The notes under the pieces: model-generated
Databases searched by the model: none
Told to the model about the DNA's origin: nothing
The model's input: only the letters and a program-made list of their open reading frames with translations
From: Mollicutes bacterium
Lineage (GTDB): Bacteria; Bacillota_I; Bacilli_A; Izemoplasmatales; Izemoplasmataceae
Length of the DNA: 12,538 nucleotides
Assembly (NCBI GenBank): GCA_003551405.1
Contig: PUMO01000098.1
Span: forward strand, 1 to 12,538
Reading direction: 5' to 3'
Part shown: positions 1 to 8,589 of the stretch, one piece after another
How the letters are laid out: every line of letters begins with the position of its first letter
Position numbering within the stretch: the first letter of the stretch is position 1
Program-made: the position numbers and the translations under genes

Positions 1-3000
1 GTCAAACTGTGTATGTTCAAGAATTCCGGTTCCTGCAGGAATACGCCCGCCAATAATGACGTTTTCTTTGAGTCCAACGAGGTCATCGACCTTGCCGCGA
101 ATGGCTGCGTCTGTTAGTACACGTGTGGTTTCTTGGAAACTGGCTGCGCTTAGGAATGATTCGCTGCGCAGGCTCGCGCGTGTAATCCCCAGAAGCACCG
201 GGCGGCCAATCGCTGGATCTCCGCCTTGTGCAAGAATGGTTTCGTTTGCAGTTTTAAATTCGTTGATGGAAACTTGGTCACCCGGAAGCAAGTCGGTATC
301 CCCCTCAACAAGCACGTTGAGTTTACGCATCATTTGATGGATGATGATTTCGATATGTTTATCGGAAATCTCAACACCTTGTGAGCTATAGACTTTTTGA
401 ACTTCACGTAGAATGTATTGTTGGACAGTCTCCGCATCGGTAACTCTGAGTAATTTCTTCGGATCAATGGACCCTTCAGTAATTTTATCGCCAGCTTCAA
501 CGACATCGTCCTCACTAACAAGTAAGGTGACGTTCGAATCTGTTTCATATTCTTTACTTGATTCACCGTTGCTCAAGGTCACTTTATAGCGTTCATCAAT
601 TTGTTCAATGTGAGTGATGTTCCCCGCGAACTCCGCAATGATGGCTTCACCTTTAGGCTTGCGTGCTTCAAAGAGCTCTTGGATACGCGGAAGACCTTGG
701 GTGATGTCTGCACCAGCGACCCCGCCGGTATGGAAGGTACGCATGGTGAGCTGCGTACCGGGTTCACCGATTGATTGTGCCGCGATGATACCGACACTTT
801 CACCCACTTCAACCTTTTCACCGGTCGCAAGGTTTCGTCCATAACATTTCGTACATACGCCTGTGTGGGCACTACATGTGTTAACAGTCCGTATTTTAAC
901 GTGTGTAACACCTGCATCAATGATTGTTTTAGCAATCTCAACTGTGATGTATGTGTCTTTTTCTGCCAGGACTTCGCCTGTCTCAGGATGAACAACGGTT
1001 TGTTGGGTTGTACGCCCAAGAATGCGGTCATGTAAGTGCTCAATAGCTTTCCCGTCATTGTCCACAATGTCGCTGACAATGACACCGCGGTCGGTACCAC
1101 AGTCATGCTCACTGACCACAAGGTCTTGAGAAACATCCACAAGACGACGGGTCAAGTACCCGCTGTCCGCGGTTTTAAGTGCGGTATCGGTTGAACCTTT
1201 CCGTGCACCGTGTGTGGAGATAAAGAACTCACTCATCGTAAGCCCTTCGCGGAATGCGGCTTTAATTGGAAGCTCGATGGTTTTACCTGATGGATTACTC
1301 ATCAAGCCGCGCATACCCGCCAGCTGGGTAAAGTTTGAAATGTTACCACGGGCACCAGAAGCACTCATCATTTGAATATGATTGTCGATGGTCAATTCTT
1401 CTGCTAAGCCTTTTTCAATGGTTTCTTTTGCATCTTTCCATACGTTGAGGACAAGATTATAGCGTTCTTCATCCGTTAAGAAACCATCTTCAAACATTTC
1501 TTGAATGTCTTCGACTTTTTGGTCGGCTTTGCTAAGGACATTTTCTTTTTTGGAATACGGGTTAACATCAAAGGCTGATACTGTGATGCCTGCGAAAGTC
1601 GAATACTTAAAGCCGAGGTTTTTCATCTTGTCGAGCATTTTTGATGTTTCATTGATTTTAAAATCCACAAACACTCTTGCGATGATTTGTGCTAAAAACT
1701 TTTTCTTAAACGGTTCAACAAGACGTTTGGCACCGCTTCTTTCAAGATCATAAATGCGCTTTTCGGTTTGTTTGATTTCTTCATCATTGAGTGGATCACT
1801 GCTTTCACGTTGTAAACGTGCAAGTGCTTTATAGCATGATTCAAGTTCAATGCGGTCAAGAATCTTTTGGCGAATGTTTTCACCACGACGCACAAAGAAA
1901 TGATCGGGTGTATTTTTCTCTAAGTTGAGTTTGGTTGGTTCGTTTAGGTATGGGAAACTTTTTGGCAAAATATCGTTAAAAATCAGTTTACCAACGGTCG
2001 TCATCAAATACCCTTGTTTTTGGTCATCGGTCAAATTGTCAAGCGGTGCGTTACCAAGACTGTTGGCACGTATCGCAATGAGCGCATGCAAGGTAATATT
2101 GCCGTTATCATACGCAAGTAAAGCTTCTTTAGAGTCCTTGAAAACTTTCCCTTCACCGGTTTGATCCGTACGTTCAAGGGTCAAATAATAATTCCCAAGC
2201 ACCATATCCTGTGACGGTGTAACAACCGGGTTTCCGTCCTTAGGGTTCAAAATGTTGTTAGACGCAAGCATGAGCACACGTGCTTCTGCTTGGGCTTCTT
2301 CACTCAACGGCACATGGACAGCCATTTGGTCACCATCAAAGTCGGCGTTGAATGCCGGGGTCACGAGTGGGTGAAGTCGAATGGCTTTCCCCTCAACGAG
2401 TTTGGGTTCAAATGCCTGAATGCCGAGTCTGTGCAGAGTCGGCGCACGGTTGAGTAGTATGGGATGTTCTTCAATAACATCCTCGAGAACTTCCCAAATG
2501 CGGCCATCCAGACGCTCGATCATGCCTTTGGCACTTTTAATATTGGATGCAACCTCACGTTCAATGAGTTCACGGATTACAAAGGGTTTAAATAGTGATA
2601 TTGCCATTTCTTTAGGAATACCCGCTTGATGCATATCAAGATCAGGGCCAACAACAATAACACTACGACCTGAGTAATCAACACGCTTACCAAGAAGGTT
2701 TTGGCGGAAGCGTCCTTGTTTACCTCTTAACATGTCGGAAAGACTCTTGAGCGGACGATTTTTCTCAACAACGACTTTGCGGCCGCGTTTAGAGTTGTCA
2801 ATAAGCGCATCAACCGCTTCTTGAAGCATGCGTTTTTCATTCTTAGTAATCAAATGCGGTGCGTTTTGTTCCTTTTGACGTTTCAAGCGATTGTTGCGGT
2901 TAAGAATGCGCCGATAAAGGTCGTTAAGATCGGTGGTCGCAAACCGTCCACCATCAAGCTGAACCATTGGACGCAGTTCAGGTGGGATGACTGGTAGCAC

Positions 3001-3684
3001 ATCCATGACCATCCACTCTGGTTTATTGTCGGATTTCCTGAATGCTTCAACCACTTCAAGACGCTTCAAATATTTATCGCGCTTTTGTTTGCTTGCTTCA
3101 GGAATCGCTTTTCTTAGTTTGTACGCATCTTCTTCAAGGTCCAAGCGCTGAAGGAGAACTTTGACCGCCTCCGCACCGGTTAAGGCTTTAAAGCGGTTGC
3201 CGTACTCCATGTATTTTTCAGTATATTTCGCTTCTGAAAGAATTTGCTTGTACTGTAGGTCCGTATCGCCCTTGTCAACCACAATGTAGCTGGCAAGATA
3301 GACAACCTCTTCAAGGTCTTTGCTTTTAATATCAAGCAACGTGGCTATGCGGCTTGGTGTATTGCGCAAATACCATGTATGGACAACGGGGGCCGCAAGT
3401 TTTATGTGACCAAGGCGCTCGCGGCGCACTTTGCTTTCGGTATATTCTACACCACAGTCCGGGCACACTTTTCCACTTTGCGTGGCTTTTTTACTTTTGT
3501 TGTTACATGCACATTGATAATCTTTCGTCGGGCCGAAAATGACTTCACAGAAAAGTCCTTTGCGTTCTGGTTTCAATGTGCGATAGTTAATCGTCTCGTG
3601 TTTTTCAACTTCACCATGAGACCAGCTGAGGATTTCCTCAGATGAAGCCAGACGGATTTTATAATGGGAAAACTTTTGGCTCAT
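1..3684 (-). CDS. rpoC: RNA polymerase beta-prime subunit RpoC (3' end outside window)
   Basis: Largest catalytic subunit of RNA polymerase; with beta it forms the active-site cleft. The frame is open for 1228 codons from ATG at 3684 to the window edge, where it reads into the conserved C-terminal segment ending IPAGTG, so only some tens of residues should be missing. Visible parts: N-terminal zinc ribbon with Cys58, 60, 74 and 77; LLGKRVDYSGRS; catalytic NADFDGDQ with Asp448, 450 and 452; bridge helix around residues 810-850 (REGLTMSEFFISTHGARKG, His825); second zinc site Cys862, 937, 944 and 947; trigger loop TMRTFHTGG with His985. There is no large insertion in the trigger loop of the SI3 type. 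A charged, helical insertion lies at about 605-652. The start is preceded by AAGGTAAGGTGATTGT, and only 16 bases separate it from the rpoB stop, so it is co-transcribed and probably co-regulated with rpoB. Confidence 0.98.
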   Translation of the reverse strand, partial: MSQKFSHYKIRLASSEEILSWSHGEVEKHETINYRTLKPERKGLFCEVIFGPTKDYQCACNNKSKKATQSGKVCPDCGVEYTESKVRRERLGHIKLAAPVVHTWYLRNTPSRIATLLDIKSKDLEEVVYLASYIVVDKGDTDLQYKQILSEAKYTEKYMEYGNRFKALTGAEAVKVLLQRLDLEEDAYKLRKAIPEASKQKRDKYLKRLEVVEAFRKSDNKPEWMVMDVLPVIPPELRPMVQLDGGRFATTDLNDLYRRILNRNNRLKRQKEQNAPHLITKNEKRMLQEAVDALIDNSKRGRKVVVEKNRPLKSLSDMLRGKQGRFRQNLLGKRVDYSGRSVIVVGPDLDMHQAGIPKEMAISLFKPFVIRELIEREVASNIKSAKGMIERLDGRIWEVLEDVIEEHPILLNRAPTLHRLGIQAFEPKLVEGKAIRLHPLVTPAFNADFDGDQMAVHVPLSEEAQAEARVLMLASNNILNPKDGNPVVTPSQDMVLGNYYLTLERTDQTGEGKVFKDSKEALLAYDNGNITLHALIAIRANSLGNAPLDNLTDDQKQGYLMTTVGKLIFNDILPKSFPYLNEPTKLNLEKNTPDHFFVRRGENIRQKILDRIELESCYKALARLQRESSDPLNDEEIKQTEKRIYDLERSGAKRLVEPFKKKFLAQIIARVFVDFKINETSKMLDKMKNLGFKYSTFAGITVSAFDVNPYSKKENVLSKADQKVEDIQEMFEDGFLTDEERYNLVLNVWKDAKETIEKGLAEELTIDNHIQMMSASGARGNISNFTQLAGMRGLMSNPSGKTIELPIKAAFREGLTMSEFFISTHGARKGSTDTALKTADSGYLTRRLVDVSQDLVVSEHDCGTDRGVIVSDIVDNDGKAIEHLHDRILGRTTQQTVVHPETGEVLAEKDTYITVEIAKTIIDAGVTHVKIRTVNTCSAHTGVCTKCYGRNLATGEKVEVGESVGIIAAQSIGEPGTQLTMRTFHTGGVAGADITQGLPRIQELFEARKPKGEAIIAEFAGNITHIEQIDERYKVTLSNGESSKEYETDSNVTLLVSEDDVVEAGDKITEGSIDPKKLLRVTDAETVQQYILREVQKVYSSQGVEISDKHIEIIIHQMMRKLNVLVEGDTDLLPGDQVSINEFKTANETILAQGGDPAIGRPVLLGITRASLRSESFLSAASFQETTRVLTDAAIRGKVDDLVGLKENVIIGGRIPAGTGILEHTQFD

Positions 3685-3700
3685 ACAATCACCTTACCTT

Positions 3701-6700
3701 TTAGGAATTAAAGCCGTATCGATCGATATAATCTTCAACTTCGGAATCTTCAACTAAGCTCTTGTCGGCTTCATTGCGTTTGGTCTCACGGTTGATGAGC
3801 TCAACGGATATTCCGATGGATTGAAGTTCGCGTGTAAGTACGCGGAAGGATTCAGGCAATGATGGTTCAGGAATACTCTTGCCATCAACGATGCTTCTGA
3901 ACACTTTGTTACGGCCAATGATATCATCGCTCTTAACAGTGAGCATTTCTTGTAAGCAGTAAGCGGCACCATATGCTTCAAGGGCCCATACTTCCATCTC
4001 ACCAAAGCGTTGACCACCATTTTGGGCCTTACCGCCCATTGGTTGTTGTGTGACAAGGGTGTAAGGACCAACGCTGCGGGCGTGAAGTTTATCGTCAACC
4101 ATATGGTCCAGTTTGATCATGTGCATGACACCGACTGAAACATCGTTATCATACTTTTCACCGGTTTGTCCTGAGAAGAGTGGTGTTTTGCCATCCGCTT
4201 GCATACCGGCTTCTTTCATGATTGCTTCAAGATCATCGTTTTCAACACCATCGAATACCGGTGTCGCAATATGTAGACCAAGGCGTTTGGCGGCCATGCC
4301 CAAGTGAATCTCAAGCACCTGACCGATGTTCATCCGTGAGGGAACGCCCAGTGGATTCAACATGACATCAACAGGGGTTCCATCTGGCAAGAATGGCATA
4401 TCTTCTTCAGGAAGAATCTTGGAGATAACACCTTTGTTACCGTGGCGTCCTGCCATTTTGTCCCCTTCAGAAATTTTACGTTTTTGTACAATGAAAACGC
4501 GTACGACTTCATTGGCGCCGGGTGGCAGTTCGTCACCATTGGCACGGGAGAAGTATTTGACACTGTGAACAATGCCGCCCCCACCGTGTGGAACGCGCAG
4601 TGAAGTGTCACGAACTTCGCGTGATTTTTCGCCGAAAATGGCTAGAAGCAAGCGGTCTTCCGGCGTGGGGTCCGTATGGCCTTTTGGTGTGACCTTCCCA
4701 ACGAGAATGTCACCTTCTTCCACTTCTGCACCAGGAATGATAATGCCGCGCTCATCTAAGTAGCGACGACCCTCTTCACCAACATTGGGGATTTCCTGAG
4801 TAATTTCTTCTTTACCGAGTTTCGTATCACGTGCTTCCGCATCGTATTTTTCTATATGAATAGATGTGTAAACGTCATCTTTGACTAAACGCTCACTCAT
4901 AATAACAGCGTCTTCATAGTTATAGCCATTCCAAGTCATAAACGCGACCGTCAAGTTGCGTCCTACAGCAAGCTCACCTTCATCCATGCCCGGACCGTCA
5001 GTAATGATTTCACCAGATTTGATGGTGTCACCTATAGCAACAATCGGCTTTTGATTAAAGCATGTGCCTTGGTTCGAACGTTGGAATTTTTCAAGTGTAT
5101 ACGTATCAAGTTCACCGTTATCTTTACGGATCATTATGGTATTGCCATCAACGTATTCCACTGTTCCATCGTTATGAGCCACTTTACAAGCACCACTGTC
5201 TTTGGCAGCTTTATATTCAATGCCTGTGCCTACAAAAGGCGCTTCAGGACGGAGTAAGGGGATTGCTTGACGCTGCATGTTCGCGCCCATCAATGCACGG
5301 TTCGCATCATCGTGCTCCAAGAATGGAATGGATGCTGTGGAGATGGAAACAATTTGTTTTGGTGAAACATCAATGAGATCTATATCATATTTGGAATGCA
5401 TTTTGGTCTCACCGTTATGACGGGCAACCACTGAGTCATCAAGAATACGCTTATCATCATCCAAGTTGATATTTGCCTGACCAATCGTATAAGGCGTTTC
5501 CTCATCTGCGGATAGATAAACAAATTCATCAGAAACATAAAGTTCTGTGGTCCCGTTTTCTTCACGGCGTTCCACTTTCAAATAAGGCGTTTCAATAAAC
5601 CCGAATTGATTAACTTTCACATAAGATGCCAGTGAGTTAATCAAACCGATATTTTGCCCTTCGGGTGTTTCAATCGGACAAATGCGGCCGTAATGTGAGT
5701 GGTGGACGTCACGCACTTCAAACCCGGCGCGGTCACGGGTCAGTCCGCCCGGACCAAGCGCTGATAGACGACGCTTGTGTGTCAGTTCATCAAGTGGATT
5801 TGTTTGACTCATAAACTGTGAAAGCTGTGAGGAGCCAAAGAATTCTTTAAGTGAACTGGTAAGGGGACGGATATTGATGAGACTTTGCGGTTTGATTTCA
5901 CTTGTATCCCGCGTTGACATCCGGTCTTTAACATTTTTTTCCAGTTTGGAAAGCCCAATGCGGAATTGGTTTTTAAGCAGTTCACCAATCAGGCGCAAAC
6001 GACGATTTCCAAGATGGTCAATATCATCAAGCGCACCATAGTTATTGATTAAATTAAGGTAATAGCCAATGCTTGCGATGATATCGGATGGGGTTAGATG
6101 TTCTGCAGTTTCTTTAGAATCATTACCAATCAGACGAATTTTCATATCTTTATCATCGCGCGTAGTATGAATAACTTCAAGTATTTCTACACGAGAAAGG
6201 TCGAAGAACAATTCTTCTTTGCTCAAGGTTTCTTCTATGCTTTCAACGATATCGTCAAACGCTTGGTTGCCTTCGGTTTTAACAAATGTTTCCTCATCCG
6301 TTCCCTGTGCTTTTAAGTACGCTTGCGCATAGGCTGAAGGGGTCCAGTATTGTTGATATTTAATGTGTTTGAGTTTTTCGTCATCGCTAAGGAACGCAAG
6401 GTATGGATTAGAATCAAAAATCTCTTTTTGAACCGCAAAGTCATACTCAAGTGAGTGACGCATCACGCCGCCCACATCATGAGTGAAGTGTTCACGGTTT
6501 TCATCAAGACGCGCTTTGATGTCCTTATCGACAATTGTTCCTTGTTCAACAATGATTTCACCGGTATCCTTATCAATGACATTGTGAGCAAGTTCTTTGC
6601 CTTCAATGTGGGCAAGGATATCAAGTTTTTGATTGACTTTGAAACGGCCAACTTTAGCAAGTTCATAGCGTTTCGCATCAAACAAACGACTAACAAAGAA

Positions 6701-7462
6701 ACTGATTGCCCCTTCGATGGTCGCGGTTTCACCCTGACGCAATTTAGAATAAACTTCTAAAATAGCATCGCTTGGGTTTTCAATATGGTCTTTTTCAAGT
6801 GTTGATTTAACATAAGGATTGTCTCCCAAGACGGAAAGCATCTGATCACCAGATTCAAAACCAAGTGCACGAAGCAATGTGGTCATATGAATCTTTTTGG
6901 AACGATCAAGCTTAACAAAAAGGGTATCCTTCGAGCCCGTTTCATACTCTAACCATGCGCCACGGTTAGGGATGATTTGACCCAGATAGCGTGATTGTAA
7001 TGTTTTTCTATCTATTTCTTCACTGAAAAATACACCGGCACTCCGAACAATCTGTGAGACGATAATGCGCTCAGAACCGTTGATGATAAACGAAGCGCGC
7101 GGTGTCATGAATGGAATGTCACCCATGAACACTTTTTGATTCAATACTTCACCAGTGTTTTTATTAGATAGTTCAACGTTAACGCGAAGTGGTTTCGCAT
7201 ACGTTAATTCCTTTTCTTTTGCTTCGGTGATGGTATATTTAGACTCACCAAATTCCACGGACCGAAATGACAGCTCCAAATCACCTGTGTGATTTTCAAT
7301 CGGTGAGATGTCTTTTAAAAGTTCATCCAACCCCTCTTCCACAAACCAGTCAAAGGACTTGGTTTGGACTTCTGCTAGATTGGGTAGCTCTACGTTAGAT
7401 TTAACGCGAGAATAATTTCTACGTTCGCGTTTCCTTCCGTATTTAACAACTGAGTAATTCAC
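3701..7462 (-). CDS. rpoB: RNA polymerase beta subunit RpoB (GTG start)
   Basis: Beta subunit of RNA polymerase, 1253 residues, complete. It carries the expected signatures in order: PNRGAWLEYET near the N-terminus, DDIDHLGNRRLR at about 479-490, the rifampicin cluster at about 542-570, HYGRICPIETPEG, ANRALMGANMQRQA, SNQGTC, GDKMAGRHGNKGVISK and the C-terminal GGQRFGEMEVWALEAYGA that meets RpoC. Within the rifampicin cluster His562, Arg565 and Ser567 (E. coli H526, R529, S531) are kept, but the residue equivalent to Asp516 is Ser552. Compared with B. subtilis RpoB as I recall it, about 75 extra residues lie between about 340 and 420. The start is GTG, chosen because GGGGTGG sits 7 bases upstream and the protein then begins MNYSVVKYGRKRERRNYSR, in line with family N-termini. 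It lies 16 bases upstream of rpoC and follows the ybxB-type gene after a 96-base spacer. Confidence 0.98.
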   Translation of the reverse strand: MNYSVVKYGRKRERRNYSRVKSNVELPNLAEVQTKSFDWFVEEGLDELLKDISPIENHTGDLELSFRSVEFGESKYTITEAKEKELTYAKPLRVNVELSNKNTGEVLNQKVFMGDIPFMTPRASFIINGSERIIVSQIVRSAGVFFSEEIDRKTLQSRYLGQIIPNRGAWLEYETGSKDTLFVKLDRSKKIHMTTLLRALGFESGDQMLSVLGDNPYVKSTLEKDHIENPSDAILEVYSKLRQGETATIEGAISFFVSRLFDAKRYELAKVGRFKVNQKLDILAHIEGKELAHNVIDKDTGEIIVEQGTIVDKDIKARLDENREHFTHDVGGVMRHSLEYDFAVQKEIFDSNPYLAFLSDDEKLKHIKYQQYWTPSAYAQAYLKAQGTDEETFVKTEGNQAFDDIVESIEETLSKEELFFDLSRVEILEVIHTTRDDKDMKIRLIGNDSKETAEHLTPSDIIASIGYYLNLINNYGALDDIDHLGNRRLRLIGELLKNQFRIGLSKLEKNVKDRMSTRDTSEIKPQSLINIRPLTSSLKEFFGSSQLSQFMSQTNPLDELTHKRRLSALGPGGLTRDRAGFEVRDVHHSHYGRICPIETPEGQNIGLINSLASYVKVNQFGFIETPYLKVERREENGTTELYVSDEFVYLSADEETPYTIGQANINLDDDKRILDDSVVARHNGETKMHSKYDIDLIDVSPKQIVSISTASIPFLEHDDANRALMGANMQRQAIPLLRPEAPFVGTGIEYKAAKDSGACKVAHNDGTVEYVDGNTIMIRKDNGELDTYTLEKFQRSNQGTCFNQKPIVAIGDTIKSGEIITDGPGMDEGELAVGRNLTVAFMTWNGYNYEDAVIMSERLVKDDVYTSIHIEKYDAEARDTKLGKEEITQEIPNVGEEGRRYLDERGIIIPGAEVEEGDILVGKVTPKGHTDPTPEDRLLLAIFGEKSREVRDTSLRVPHGGGGIVHSVKYFSRANGDELPPGANEVVRVFIVQKRKISEGDKMAGRHGNKGVISKILPEEDMPFLPDGTPVDVMLNPLGVPSRMNIGQVLEIHLGMAAKRLGLHIATPVFDGVENDDLEAIMKEAGMQADGKTPLFSGQTGEKYDNDVSVGVMHMIKLDHMVDDKLHARSVGPYTLVTQQPMGGKAQNGGQRFGEMEVWALEAYGAAYCLQEMLTVKSDDIIGRNKVFRSIVDGKSIPEPSLPESFRVLTRELQSIGISVELINRETKRNEADKSLVEDSEVEDYIDRYGFNS

Positions 7463-7468
7463 TAATAT

Positions 7469-7475
7469 CCACCCC
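7469..7475 (-). promoter_or_regulatory. Shine-Dalgarno of rpoB deciding a GTG start
   Basis: The minus strand reads GGGGTGG here, followed by ATATTA-A and GTG at 7462-7460 (core to start 6-7 bases). No ATG in frame lies near it, so the GTG is the supported initiation codon. Confidence 0.7.
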
Positions 7476-7525
7476 GTTTAAATTATAAAAAAATCTTGAC
7501 AACACAAAAAAGCGCATTGTATCGC

Positions 7526-7554
7526 ATTTTGTAATTTTATCACAAACCTGTCAA
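7526..7554 (-). promoter_or_regulatory. Candidate promoter in the ybxB-rpoB spacer
   Basis: Four bases after the methyltransferase stop the minus strand has a perfect TTGACA (7549-7554). With a 17-base spacer the -10 would be CAAAAT (7526-7531, four of six consensus bases). A second hexamer, TACAAT (7516-7521), could pair with TTGTGA 18 bases upstream. An A-rich, weakly self-complementary segment ending in six T (AAAATGCG...CGCTTTTTT) follows. Inference: a supplementary promoter feeding rpoBC independently of the ribosomal protein genes. The weak -10 keeps confidence modest. Confidence 0.4.
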
Positions 7555-7558
7555 GGCG

Positions 7559-8143
7559 TCAACGTTTTTTCGCACGTATAATATGGAACCCTTTTTTACG
7601 GGTCATAACCTCAGCGCTGGATAAAGTATTCAAATGCTTCAATGCGGATAAAGCGCCATGCTTTTTATGCATGACCAACCAAAGCTCTCCTGTTTGATTC
7701 AAATGGGAAATCGCTTGGTCAAATAATTCATATAATAATGTTTTACCGATGCGAATGGGCGGATTGGTAACGATATAATCAAACGCCCCCTCAATGTTTT
7801 CAAAGCCATCGCTATTAATGATTGTGGCTTTTGTATCATTTAAGGTGGTGTTACGCTTACTAAGATCAAGCGCGCGTTCATTTACATCGACCATTGTGAC
7901 ATCCAAACCGAAATGTTTACTTAATACAATGCCAATTACACCGTATCCACACCCTAGATCCAGGGCATATTTCCCAGAAGTAAGTGTCAATGATTTCAAT
8001 AACAAATCCGTTGCGTCATCCACATGGTTTTTAGAAAAGACACCATGATCACTGATAAATTTAAACATTGAACCGTCAAATTGATAGTGTAATGTCATTT
8101 CCTCAGACTGTACATTTTGTTGTTTTGAAAAGTAGTGCGCCAT
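7559..8143 (-). CDS. ybxB: YbxB/RsmC-type class I SAM-dependent methyltransferase
   Basis: A Rossmann-fold methyltransferase of 194 residues, close in length to B. subtilis YbxB, which occupies the same place between rplL and rpoB. The SAM-binding motif I is LDLGCGYGVIG (61-71), an acidic motif II follows at VDVNER (85-90), and the catalytic TNPPI motif (126-130) is the NPP(Y/I) type found in N-methyltransferases that act on exocyclic amino groups of RNA bases, as in the 16S rRNA G1207 enzyme RsmC. The C-terminal LWLVMHKKHGA and KKGFHIIRAKK agree with the family. The longer upstream reading frame (to 8188) runs into the rplL trailer hairpin. ATG at 8143 is preferred because AAAGGAG lies 5 bases upstream and MAHYFS matches the family start. 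The exact substrate is inferred, not shown; rRNA is likely from family and context. It ends in TGA. Confidence 0.9.
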   Translation of the reverse strand: MAHYFSKQQNVQSEEMTLHYQFDGSMFKFISDHGVFSKNHVDDATDLLLKSLTLTSGKYALDLGCGYGVIGIVLSKHFGLDVTMVDVNERALDLSKRNTTLNDTKATIINSDGFENIEGAFDYIVTNPPIRIGKTLLYELFDQAISHLNQTGELWLVMHKKHGALSALKHLNTLSSAEVMTRKKGFHIIRAKKR

Positions 8144-8148
8144 AGCGA

Positions 8149-8155
8149 CTCCTTT
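8149..8155 (-). promoter_or_regulatory. Shine-Dalgarno of the ybxB-type gene
   Basis: The minus strand reads AAAGGAG, 5 bases before ATG at 8143. It selects this start over the GTG at 8188, which lies within the preceding hairpin and has no such element. Confidence 0.75.
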
Positions 8156-8170
8156 CACTGTGTAAATGGG

Positions 8171-8196
8171 AAAACCTGGGTGAACCACCCAGGTTT
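8171..8196 (-). terminator. Hairpin after rplL, probable attenuator before ybxB-rpoBC
   Basis: The minus-strand RNA has a perfect 11-bp stem, AAACCUGGGUG with CACCCAGGUUU, closed by a GUU loop (arms 8186-8196 and 8172-8182). It starts 12 bases after the rplL stop. The U tract is short (UUUU, three of them within the stem, then CCC), so it looks like a weak intrinsic terminator or a processing site. From its place between ribosomal stalk genes and polymerase genes I infer partial termination, as at the rplL-rpoB attenuator of E. coli. Confidence 0.65.
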
Positions 8197-8208
8197 AATT
8201 CCATGCAT

Positions 8209-8574
8209 TTACTTAACTTCGACAGTTGCGCCTGCTTCTTCAAGTTTTTCTTTGATGCCTTCTGCTTCTTCAGGGTCGATGTCTTCTTTAACTGGTGCGG
8301 GGGTTCCATCAACAAGTGCTTTCGCTTCTTTAAGGCCAAGACCTGTAAGTTCGCGAACAACTTTGATGACACCGATTTTCTTAGCGCCAGGATCAGTCAA
8401 CGTAACCGTAACTTCGCTTGGCGCTTCTTCTTCAGCACCTGCGCCGCCAGCTGCGACTGCAACCGCGCTTGGGTCAACACCGAATTCTTCTTTCATCATA
8501 TCAACAAGTTCGTTAAGTTCAAGTAACGTTTTTTCTTTTAGTGCCTCAATAATTTCTTCATTTTTTAAAGCCAT
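8209..8574 (-). CDS. rplL: Ribosomal protein bL12 (L7/L12)
   Basis: Stalk protein of the large ribosomal subunit, 121 residues, the usual length. It recruits and activates translational GTPases. The N-terminal dimerisation and L10-binding part (about 1-32, ALKNEEIIEALKEKTLLELN) is followed by an Ala/Gly/Glu-rich hinge (about 37-52) and the globular domain with KKIGVIKVVRELTGLGLKEA and a final EEAGATVEVK. It is strongly acidic, as expected. The start is ATG with AAGGAGG just upstream, and the spacer to rplJ is only 15 bases, which supports coupled synthesis with L10. Multiple copies per ribosome are needed, so the hairpin after this gene would let stalk protein be made in excess over the downstream polymerase subunits. 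Confidence 0.98.
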   Translation of the reverse strand: MALKNEEIIEALKEKTLLELNELVDMMKEEFGVDPSAVAVAAGGAGAEEEAPSEVTVTLTDPGAKKIGVIKVVRELTGLGLKEAKALVDGTPAPVKEDIDPEEAEGIKEKLEEAGATVEVK

Positions 8575-8589
8575 GATATTTCCTCCTTA

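Noticed and set aside
1..3684. Apparent absence of a closed long reading frame, suggesting a broken rpoC
   Set aside because: The minus-strand frame is open throughout and only lacks a stop because the gene leaves the window; translation is family-like to the edge.
7482..7487. TATAAT on the minus strand just before rpoB as its -10 box
   Set aside because: No acceptable -35 lies 16-18 bases upstream, and the start would fall at the Shine-Dalgarno, leaving almost no leader.
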